Part shown: piece by piece, positions 50,001-62,000 of the stretch
How positions within the stretch are numbered: the stretch's first letter is position 1
Layout: each line of letters begins with the position of its first letter
Assembly (NCBI GenBank): GCA_963669155.1
Contig: OZ022593.1
Span: 21,238,498-21,302,497 of the forward strand
Source: Arbacia lixula
Lineage: Eukaryota; Echinodermata; Echinoidea; Arbacioida; Arbaciidae
Length of the DNA stretch: 64,000 nucleotides
Reading direction: 5' to 3'
Translations under genes and position numbers: made by a program
The notes under the pieces: model-generated
What the model saw: the letters and a program-made list of their open reading frames with translations, nothing else
What the model was told of the DNA's origin: nothing
The model's database searches: none

Positions 50001-53000
50001 GAAGTGGGGGCGTCAGCCGGTCATTGAGGTTGTCACCTCTAGATATGAATAGCAGTGAAGGGGCCATCAGTACGTCATTAATGGCTCATGTTTGTCACTG
50101 GGTATGATCTCCATGTATCAAGCAATACTCCTCATGTAATGGTGCACAGTGTGCACACTGCAGGGGTCTTGATATTGGGGATTTCATGAGGTATGAACAT
50201 TGAAACTGTCCTTCACATTATTCAATAAAATCTAACTAAATAAATTATATACATTCACCCATACTTTTATTATAAACCCTAAGCCTAAATTCTTTTCTCA
50301 AACTCCTACTCTAAACTCCAATCTAACCCTAACCCTAACCCTAATTCTAATTCTAATTCTAATCGTAAACATTTACAATAATCCCAACCCAAACCATCAT
50401 AACTCCAATCCCTATATATCAGCCTATGATTGTAAACCAAATGCCAAGGGTCCCGTTTTGAGTAGCTATGAAAGTGTGTTCCTCTATCTGAAGACACACA
50501 AGCCTATGATTTGCGGGCTTGCCTCTATGACTTCTGTTCACCCACATGATGAATCAGCCCTGATATAAATATTGACAGAGAAGATTAGATGCGATAATCA
50601 AATTTCCTTCCCCAGTCCAGCCGTGTTGGTTGGCCGGTCCTGGCCGGTCAGTCAGGCCCCCTTGTCCTCCCCAATCACCCCCAATCACCTCATATCACCT
50701 CCCATCACCCGGCAAGGTTAGGAGACAATTTGTCAGACCCTCCTTAGTAATTCATTTGCAGTTTATTTTTAACCTATAATTATTTAGTATGAAGGTGCTA
50801 GAGAGCTGCCGACCAGTAGGATTCTAGGATGATGTAAATGGTATGATATGACAGTACGACTCTACATGAGTACACATTATTAGTGTGCAGTTACTGTAAG
50901 AGTGTGTTTCACTTCTCTTTATGTCTTCCTTTCTTTGAAATATTATCTTTTTAATAGATGAAATGTTGAGGAATGCTGACCTGAATAATAAGAATTGCAT
51001 TTTTGGGAAAAGACTCTTATGGAGAGCCATGAAAATTTAAGAGATCTGAAGACTTTTGGTCCATCTTATTTTGGCTGCTACCTCAACTTTCAAATTGCCC
51101 TTTAGGAAAAAGTATACCTCTTTTCTAGTAGGAATTACTTCTATTCATTTTCATATCTCACCTCTCTCTCTTCTTCCTTCATATTTCACATGATGGCTCA
51201 AGTTTAACTTTAATGTCTTGTCTCATCTGTACTGCTAAATTCTTCCTCCTTGAGTCCTGTAGTCCCTCAATTCATGAGAATTACTTTAAGTGTGGTAATG
51301 AAAGGCCCTAGACCTAAGCACGTACGCTGTTTCCAAAACAAGCCTATTTGGCTCAGAAGTAAGAACCGCAATGTTTGGTCGCGCAGCAGTCTGTTACGGC
51401 ATCAGGATATCCGATGCTTCTCTTGTTTCCCTGTGGTGCTCCTACCATGTCTTCCTTCTCATGTATCTGCCTTCATTCTGCCTTCATAGCAGCCTGAAAG
51501 GAAGTTATTACTGAATAACTGGGCTGCTTTCCTGTCATTAATCTAGAAGGAAACATTGAACTACAGGAAGTTTTGGTGATCTGGTTGAACATGCAATGCT
51601 AGAATTGTTCACACACTCAGAAACATGAACTTTGATGGTACACAGTTTCTGAAATATCAACTCTGAAACGGCTCTGTTGTGGTTGAATATTATGAATCTA
51701 AGCATGGGGTACTTCCCAACATTCAATTATTTTTTATCTGGATGATAAATCAATGATTGCTTGAAATCAAACTGTGAGCTATTATCTATATTCCAAAGTA
51801 CATTCAGACCCAATCTATACATGTGCAACGAACCCTGTGTGCACAGGGCACATATTATTAATCACACATACCAATTTCCAATCCATGAGAATGTGCCTGT
51901 TACAATACTGTGTTGTATGAACACTATGGGTTAGAGCAGTCACACTACCACCAATTTCCCCACCACTGGACATTTTTTGGCTACTAATACCCAATGCTCC
52001 GCAATGGCAGAGACCACATGGAGTGTCACGGTTGGGTGATAGCATGATGAAAGATGTTATTCCAGAGTATGTCTTCACATACGTCTTAACATACGTCTTC
52101 ACATACAGTGTGTATCTTTAAAAACATTTATATATCTTTACATTCATCTTTACATAGGTCTTCATATATGTATTTACATACGTTGTCTCCATGACAATAA
52201 AAATGTGGCAATAAGCCTGTGCTGTCATGCTACTGCACTATGCCTAGGGCATTGCTCTACCCTCCAAGACAACATTCAAACCAGAAACTTCCTGTTATGA
52301 CAAGTACAATGGCCATGTTAGATAAAGGCGTATGAGATCGCTCTATCACACGCACATAGTCTCACAGTCAGAGAAGATGAGACATCAGTAATCTCTGGAC
52401 AGCTTCCTTCCACAACTACATTCACACCCAGGCAATTTTCATGATAAATCTGTTGCTTTTTTTTGTACTGTTCTTCATTTTATTACTTATCATGAATCAA
52501 AGATTGATGGGTCCTTAATACGTATTCTTATCTTTTCTTATCATGACGATAGTACAGAAGATAAATCTACCTTGCCTGTAATATAGGCTATATTATAATA
52601 TTTCTGCCATATCAGCACTATAAAGTCTCCTAATGTAACCCATGTCTGTGCCAGATACGGTGTTGCTCTATGGGACGGGTGTATTGCTGGTGTAAATTGG
52701 GACGATGGCACATAAAGAGGTAGTTTATTGACTGGTAATTTGAGCTGACTGTCTTCTGACAAGGAAACACTGTGGTTATGAATCCCTCTTAACATTCACT
52801 TTTTAAAGGCAGACTCAATATTATCCTGTCATTCTATATGAAGTATTGTGTATTACCTCAAGGAAACTTCTTGGAAAGAGGGAACATAAATTACAATTAT
52901 GGTTTCTAAAAGAACTGAAGCAGAAACTACATTATTGATATACTCTACTCTATCTGTAGTACTGCAGTGTAAAGCTTTATGAAGAGATTTGAAGTCATGC

Positions 53001-56000
53001 TTTAAAGATCCGGGTTATTGTACCGGGTGATTACCAAGAGGTTTTACTGCATCACTGTGGTCACATTGAAAATATTACATTACAGATGAAATGAAACCCT
53101 ATCAATCATAAAACTGATTCATAATCCCATTTTGTTGTTTACTTCCTTGAAGATCTTTGAACCATTCCCCTTTTTCAAACACCCATTTCTTATCAAAGTG
53201 TGACTTTTACCTTGCGTCTGAAGTGGACAATCTCAATGCATTGTTTGGTCACTTCACAGATGGATGAGATGTGATTTAAATGAGTTATTTTGTTTCAACC
53301 CTTGCATTATCAGGTCTTAAATCCTCCATTGACTTACTTGACAATGTCATGCCATTGTGAATTGGAGGGTTAAAGTTTCTGTCTGGGCCTTCACGTACTT
53401 GTCACACCAGAGCCCTGTAGTCTTGATATACCAGACACAACTGTTGCTGTTGCAGGACAGGGTAGTACCCACCTGCAAAACACCCCAATCCTACCTATGC
53501 CTGCAGAGTAGATTTAAGTGGTGTGAACACGTCTTCAACGGTAGAATAGGGACGAGATGAGTGGATCAGCATGATAAGATGTAATGTTATCTTTGCATAT
53601 TAACTTTTGTAATCTCCCTCTCTCTCTTCCTCCCAATCTCATCCCCCCTCCCCCCCCCCTCTCTCTCTTCTTTTACCTGTTGCTCTGGTAGGTCTGCTGA
53701 GGCGACCATCTGGACCCCTGAAGTCAGTGGGGAGGCAGACCAAGGAGGCTTCAATATATCACTCAAAGCCAACAAACAGGTACAACCTCCAGAGCCATGG
53801 CCATGTGACTGAACAAACAGACATAGCGTAACATAGCAGTGCCCAGGAGCCCTGCACACACATTACACAGGAGAGAAACCTTACACGAAGAGATAGTGAG
53901 AAAAAATGCTTTAATTTATCCAACAATTTCAACAATACAATTATAATTCAAAAGGAAGTTGATTGATTGATTGATTGATCTTATTTCAATAATGTTAAAA
54001 CACAAATATGAACAGCATTGTGAATGAATAACAAAATGGAGCAAACCTTCAATGGAAAGAGAAACTTTTAGGGAGAAGCACCATGACCTTGATGTTGTAT
54101 CATTGGATGATAGAGTAAATAGATATTATCTATACACACTGATAAATTTGTCCCATAATGAAATTTATTTCATCCAAACTTGTAAGAGGCTACTAGTAAA
54201 AGTCATTCATCAATCAAATGTGTGTATTTTTTTCTTGCAGCAATTCCAGCATGCAGGGAGTAGCCATAATGTGAAGCCTCGTCTATTCCCAGGGGGCGGG
54301 GGAGCAGGCCAGACACCTAGTCCTCAGGCCACTATGGTCCATAAGCAGTTCAACTCACCAGTCGGCATGTACTCCCGTCAGAACGTAGCAGACTCCTTTA
54401 AGGGACAGACAGATGGTCTCTCACTACAGGGAGGAGTGTAAGAAGAAATAGAAATAACCCTAACCCTAACCCTAACCCTAACCCTAACCCTAGTGCTTCA
54501 CCATTATTCCCCCCATTGACTCTTTGAGACAGACAGATGGTCTCTCACTACAGGGAGGAGTGTAAGAAGAAATAGTGATTCACCATTATTCCCCCCCCCT
54601 CATTTATTGACTCTTTTAGAGTTAATTTAATGAAGATGATGGAATTTAATCACTTATTAGACAGACAAACATTCATTACAGGGAGGAGTGTAAGAACAAA
54701 CAATTCTCAGATGAGTTATTACCCAATTTTAGGACAATGATGGAATTTAATCAGGTAGAAGACAGACTCTTACAACTGGGCAGAGTGTAAAACCAAACCT
54801 GTTCAAAAAGATTGTTCCCCCCTTTATTGACACTTTCAGAGTCAATTTCATAAAGATGATGGCATTTAATCATATATTGGCACTTTTAGGGGTAATGGAA
54901 TTAAATCTTAATTTCATTGTTACCTATTACCCAGTAACCATAATGAACAGTAGGGAGTTTTCATAAACATGGTTGAGTTAAATCAAGTACCAATCCCACT
55001 TTCTACAAATCAGTCATCTTGAAGAGCATGCAATTAAGAACTGAGATAGTTTCTGTCAATCATCTCTTCATTATCATTCAAGTATATGTCAGATTAGACA
55101 TAGTTTGCACTCCTTGGCAGAAAATGTAATATCCCTTCCTGATGAATCGATACTTTATCTAACAGCTGAATGACAGAGACAGTCTCAACTCTTTACAATG
55201 TATACAATTTGGGCACAATGCCACAATGGGCACAATAACTAAAGTCCTTTATGCATATGAAACTGAAAGTGAAGGAATGTAACATCTATGATGCTTGAGC
55301 TGCTCACTTAGATCTAACACTTCATGCTCCCTTAGATCTATAAGATACATAAGATACATATATAGCACTTTGGCATATACAGAGTTAACCATTGCAGAAG
55401 AAGCCTATAGGACAAATGATTAGAAAGAGAATCTAGATGTATGGGCTCTTAAAAGCATTCTCAATTGATATTGGCCTGCTGGTAGTGGAGATATTCAAGC
55501 ATAGTGTTATCATCAACCTTGCATAGCTGGTACTTTTGGTAACAGTGGTGATGATCATAAGAATTAATATTTGTTTCTAAACTATATCCCATTCCCCATA
55601 CCCTTCCCCCTCTTCATACCTTGCTCTTTTACCTCCCTTTATGTCTCACCCACTACTGTTCCTTTCCCCCAATCTCTTCCCTCTTTCACCTCCCTTATGT
55701 CTCTCCCACTACTGTTCCTTTCCCCAACCTCTTCCCCCTTTCACCACCACTCTGTCCTCCTGCTACCCCCTCCACCACCTGTCCTGCTGCAGTGAGGAGC
55801 CAGCCCCACCCCCAGCATGGCAGCAGCCATCTAGCTACCGTGGAGGCCAACCCCAAGCACCCAACCCTGGCACCCAATCACGCAGCTTCAGGATGGTGGA
55901 GCAGCTGGCTGCAGAGGACCAGCATGGTATGCAATCTAGGCACTCCAGGAGGGGACACACACCTAGACACTACAGGAGGGGTTACACACCTAGGCACTCC

Positions 56001-59000
56001 AGGAGGGGACACACACCTAGACACTACAGGGGAGGACACACACCTAGACACTCCAGGGGAGGGGGGGGGGGGGCACACACCTAGACACTCCAGGGGGGGG
56101 GGGGGACACACACCTAGGCACTCTAGGGGGGAACACACACCTAGACACTCCAGGAGGGGACACACACCTAGACACTACAGGGGGGGGACACACACCTAGA
56201 CACTCCAGGGGGGGGGGGGGGGGGGAGGGCATACACCTAGACGCTACATGGGGGACACACACCTAGACACTCCAGGGGGGACACACACCTAGACACTACA
56301 TGGGGGACACACACCTAGACACTACATGGGGGACACATACCTAGACACTACAGGGGGTGAACATTCAGGAATAATAATAAATAATACTATGCCTGATGGA
56401 AACTGATTGATTGTAATCGAATAAATCATCTAATCAAGTTAAATATGGCTATAAATTGATTGTATCTCTCCTTATTTTCTGCTACAATTGATTGTAATAA
56501 GATCAAATGTATTATATTACCTGATGTAGGAATGTTCTCAATATTCCTTCTCTTTGCTCTCCGCTCCAGATTACGGTGGGCCTACTCGCTCCCAGCCTGC
56601 CCAGCCGGCCCCTGACCCTGGCTACCGGCCTGGCGGTACTCGCAGCGTAAGGGCACCTGTCGCCAAGCCGTCTACAGGGGGCGCTCAGCCTGCCAGCACT
56701 CTGCCCGTCTGCAGCAAGTGCAACCGCAACATCATGTGAGTCCCTGGTGGTAGTAGCCAGGTTACTGAGTCTCTGGTAGGGGTAGGCAGGTTACTGAGTC
56801 TCTGGTGGTGTTAGCCAGGTTACTGAGTCTCTGGTGGGGGTAGGCAGGTTACTGAGTCTCTGGTGGGGGTAGTCAGGTTACTGAGTCTCTGGTAGGGGTA
56901 GGCAGGTTACTGAGTCTGTGGTGGGGGTAGGCAGGTTACTGAGTCTCTGGTGGGGGTAAGCAGGTTACTGAGTCGCTGGTGGGGTAGGCAGGTTACTGAG
57001 TCTCTGGTGGGGGTAAGCAGGTTACTGAGTCTCTGGTGGGGTAGGCAGGTTACTGAGTCTCTGGTAGGGGTAGGCAGGTTACTGAGTCTCTGGTGGTGTT
57101 AGCCAGGTTACTGAGTCACTGGTAGGGGTAGGCAGGTTACTGAGTCGCTGGTGGGGTAGGCAGGTTACTGAGTCTCTGGTAGGGGTAGGCAGGTTACTGA
57201 GTCTCTGGTAGGGGTAGGCAGGTTACTGATTCCCTGGTAGTGGTAGGCAGGTTACTGAGTCTCTGGTGGGGGTAGGCAGGTTACTGAGTCTGTGGTGGTG
57301 TTAGCCAGGTTACTGAGTCTCTGGTGGGGGTAGGCAGGTTACTGAGTCTCTGGTAGGGGTAGGCAGGTTACTGAGTCTCTGGTAGGGGTAGGCAGGTTAC
57401 TGAGTCTCTGGTGGGGGTAGGCAGGTTACTGAGTCTCTGGTAGGGGTAGGCAGGTTACTGAGTCTCTGGTAGGGGTAGGCAGGTTACTGAGTCACTGGTA
57501 GGGGTAGGCAGGTTACTGAGTCTCTGGTAGGGGTAGGCAGGTTACTGAGTCTCTGGTAGGGGTAGGCAGGTTACTGAGTCTCTGGTAGGGGTAGGCAGGT
57601 TACTGAGTCTCTGGTGAGGGTAGGCAGGTTACTGAGTCACTGGTAGGGGTAGGCAGGTTACTGAGTCACTGGTAGGGGTAGGCAGGTTACTGAGTCTCTG
57701 GTAGGGGTAGGCAGGTTACTGAGTCTCTGGTGGTGGTAGCCAAGTTACTGATTCTCTGGTGGGGGTAGGCAGGTTACTGAGTCTCTGGTAGGGGTAGGCA
57801 GGTTACTGAGTCTCTGGTAGGGGTAAAAGGTTACTGATTCTCTGGTAGGGGTAGGCAGGTTACTGAGTCTCTGGTAGGGGTAGACAGGTTACTGAGTCTC
57901 TTGTGGGGGCAGGCAGGTTACTGATTCCCTGGTAGTGGTAGGCAGGTTACTGAGTCTCTGGTGGGGGTAGGCAGGTTACTGAGTCTCTGGTGGGGGTAGG
58001 CAGGTTACTGAGTCTGTGGTAGGGGTAGGCAGGTTACTGAGTCTCTGGTAGGGGTAGGCAGGTTACTGAGTCTCTGGTGGTGGTAGCCAAGTTACTGATT
58101 CTCTGGTGGGGGTAGGCAGGTTACTGAGTCTCTGGTAGGGGTAGGCAGGTTACTGAGTCTCTGGTAGGGGTAGGCAGGTTACTGAGTCTCTGGTAGGGGT
58201 AGGCAGGTTACTGAGTCTCTGGTAGGGGTAGGCAGGTTACTGAGTCACTGGTAGGGGTAGGCAGGTTACTGAGTCTCTGGTGGTGTTAGCCAGGTTACTG
58301 AGTCTCTGGTGGGGGTAGGCAGGTTACTGAGTCTGTGGTAGGGGTAGGCAGGTTACTGAGTCTCTGGTAGGGGTAGGCAGGTTACTGAGTCTCTGGTAGG
58401 GGTAGGCAGGTTACTGAGTCTCTGGTGGGGGTAGGCAGGTTACTGATTCTCTGGTAGGGGTAGGCAGGTTACTGAGTCTCTGGTAGGGGTAGACAGGTTA
58501 CTGAGTCTCTTGTGGGGGCAGGCAGGTTACTGATTCCCTGGTAGTGGTAGGCAGGTTACTGAGTCTGTGGTGGGGGTAGGCAGGTTACTGAGTCTGTGGT
58601 GGGGGTAGGCAGGTTACTGAGTCTGTGGTGGGGGTAGGCAGGTTACTGAGGCCCTAGCAGGGGTAGGCAGGTTACTGAGTCTCTGGTAGGGGTAGGCAGG
58701 TTACTGAGTCTGTGGTAGGGGTAGGCAGGTTACTGAGTCTCTGGTAGGGGTAGGCAGGTTACTGAGTCTCTGGTGGGGGTAGGCAGGTTACTGAGTCTCT
58801 GGTAGGGGTAGGCAGGTTACTGAGTCTCTGGTGGTGTTAGCCAGGTTACTGAGTCTGTGGTGGGGGTAGGCAGGTTACTGAGTCTCTGGTAGGGGTAGGC
58901 AGGTTACTGAGTCTCTGGTAGGGGTAGCCAGGTTACTGAGTCTCTGGTAGGGGTAGGCAGGTTACTGAGTCTCTGGTGGGGGTAGGCAGGTTACTGAGTC

Positions 59001-62000
59001 TCTGGTAGGGGTAGGCAGGTTACTGAGTCACTGGTAGGGGTAGGCAGGTTACTGAGTCTGTGGTGGGGGTAGGCAGGCTACTGAGTCTCTGGTGGGGGTA
59101 GGCAGGTTACTGAGTCTCTGGTGGGGTAGGCAGGTTACTGAGTCTCTGGTGGGGGTAGGCAGGTTACTGAGTCTCTGGTAGGGATAGGGAGGTTACTGAG
59201 TCTCTGGTAGGGGCAGGCAGGTTACTGAGTCTCTGGTAGGGATAGGGAGGTTACTGAGTCTCTGGTGGGGGTAGGCAGGTTACTGAGTCTCTGGTGGGGG
59301 TAGGCAGGTTACTGAGTCTCTGGTGGGGGTAGGGAGGTTACTGAGTCTCTGGTAGGGATAGGGAGGTTACTGAGTCTCTGGTAGGGGTAGGCAGGTTACT
59401 GAGTCTCTGATGGGGGTAGGCAGGTTACTGAGTCCCTTGTAGGGATAGGGAGGTTACTGAGTCTCTGGTGGGGGTAGGCAGGTTACTGAGTGTCACTGGT
59501 AGGGGTAGGCAGGTTACTGAGTCTCTGGTGGGGGTAGGCAGGTTACTGAGTCGCTGGTGGGGTAGGCAGGTTACTGAGTCTCTGATAGGGGTAGGCAGGT
59601 TACTGAGTCTCTGGTGGGGGTAGGCAGGTTACTGAGGCCCTAGCAGGGGTAGGCAGGTTACTGTGGGACTCTATGGGGGAGTGGGGATATGGGGGTGTTA
59701 TAAGACAGTTGGGATGTGGTGAGGGGGTGTGGTTTAGTGGTTTGGAACCCTGAGACTGAGGAACTAGTATGTTCAAACTCCACCATGGCACAGTGAGGCC
59801 CAAACTTAATCCACATTGCTGCCCTCCACCCAAGGAGTCTGAACTTTTGAGAGGAGAAAGGCAAAATAACTGGGCTGAAATTCTTCTCACTTGCCTTTTG
59901 ATAGTTTGTATATTGAATGAAGTCAGAAAAGTTGTAGTTGAATATCCTCAAAATTTTACTTGCCAATATGAAATCCTTGGAAGCATGTACATGATAGATG
60001 ACCACGGGGTGGAGTGCTATATACCCATGTAGTTAGTGTACCTTGTGGATCAGTCACATCAATCATTCCTATTGCTGCAAAACCAGAACATTCTTGACTT
60101 AGCAAGTTAATAATACAGAAGTGAGTGATGTATTCACTAGCCGTGAGAAACATATGAAAGACATTAGAACATGGCGTCCAGACAGATGTATCGTTAACCT
60201 TAAGCATATATTCTTGGAGTTAAATCCACTAACAAAACTCCCTATTATGTATGTCTCTGTTTCATGCAGGGGACCATTTGTGAAGGTGCGTGGTAACCCT
60301 CTTCACGACACCTGCTTCACCTGCGAGTCATGCGGACTGTCTCTACGCAACAAAGGTGAGAAATGGTCACCACTCAGAGGATGTGCTCTTGTGATGGCAT
60401 GCAGTCAAACCTGTCTATTAAGACCACGCCAAGGCAAAGAGAAAAGGAAATCTCCATGGACTGGTGGTCTATGTATGCAGGAGCATTGTATGCTTACTGC
60501 TCCAAGTTGGGATATCTTGCAGCTGGTCTTTTATTATGTCCTTTTATTCGGCATGCTATCGTCCTGTTTAAATGTGTTTCAATACAGTATAAAATGGGTA
60601 TGGCACTATTAACACTGAATATGAACTAAACTGTGAACTTGGTACCCATAATTGCTACTACTGTATCAATACAGTGTTTTAAAAATTTGATTTTGTGTTA
60701 GGATTAGAATTTGACTTGATTCTGAACTTTAGAATGAAATGCTCTTCATTTGCTTCATTCAGAATCAGATTTGTTGCAAAATGGAAATTGTTTTATCTCT
60801 TGGACCTATCATGGTAGTTAATGCAATACATAGTTTTACGTAAGTATGGACAAGCTGAATTCCATAAGTAAAACAATGTCCATTGAGATACCAAAGATGC
60901 TGAATAGGTAAACACATCATTTTGTCTGAGTTTGAATAACCAATAATTCATGCTTTAATTGTAAAAAAGTAATGAAGTATTTCTTATGCAATGTTCTCAT
61001 GATTATTCTACAGGAGATGGAGAAGGTATGAAATGGCAAAATTTCATCGCCAAATCAAATGCTTTGCTTTAAATCACCAATTCCTTATTTAATCCTACAT
61101 TAATCAGATTAACTTTGGATCCAGGTCATCATATTTCAGAAAATGGGCATAATTAACATTCCTATTTATTATTTTGCTTAATATCATATATTTTTTCATG
61201 CCATTAATGGAAAATATGTCAATATTATATAATGTTTTAATAAACAAAATGTATTTATGGAAATTGAAATAGTTTAAAACTTCAAGCTTTCTGATTTTGT
61301 TTTCACAAATATGTGTACTAAGTATACTAATGTCATTTTTTAAAACCACACCAGGTTTTCAGGGAACCACTAACACTATTGATACTAATGCTTTAATGGA
61401 AGTTGCAAAATTGTAATTTCATGCAAATACTTGATAAAATGGGTTTAATTTTCTAATGGATAAAACCCCCTCGATCAACTAATAATGCTGTTTTTTTTTT
61501 CAGAGAAAGTACATGCAAAGCAACAACAAAAGTGACATGCTTATCATGCTTTACGATATTAATAAATGTAACATAAAAACAAAGAAGAGCAATAAAAAAG
61601 ATGCAAACATACACAAAAAGAATGTCAAAGTGTCAACAAATCTGAAAACTCATATCTCATGGATGATATGGTCAAGCAAACCCTGGCAAGAAAGCTATTT
61701 CAGAGGGTGTCAGTGGTGCACACATGAAGTCACTGTCATGATCTGTCTAAAAATTCCAATTATAGTATCATGATTGACCTACATATTATGCCCCCTGTGG
61801 ACATCTGTTTTGGATCAGATAACATTATATATTTATGCTTATGTTTCTGTCAACAAGGCATATATAATGATACCACTTTTGAAATGTTTTGTATCTCATT
61901 TAGAATCAATGTCCACAGATATTTCTTAGTGAAAAAAAGACCAACAGCTTGGCATTCTAATAAAATCCAGTATATATCATTTAAAATGTAAAACAAGGTT

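Noticed and set aside
55621-56199. Long + frame running through exon 5 into HLDTT/GTPGGD repeats
   Set aside because: The true exon ends at the 55926 donor. The rest is intronic minisatellite in an incidental open frame, and another frame is the conserved coding one.
46375-59660. CRISPR-like regular direct repeats
   Set aside because: Repeats are contiguous satellites without unique spacers, in an animal gene with introns. No cas genes.
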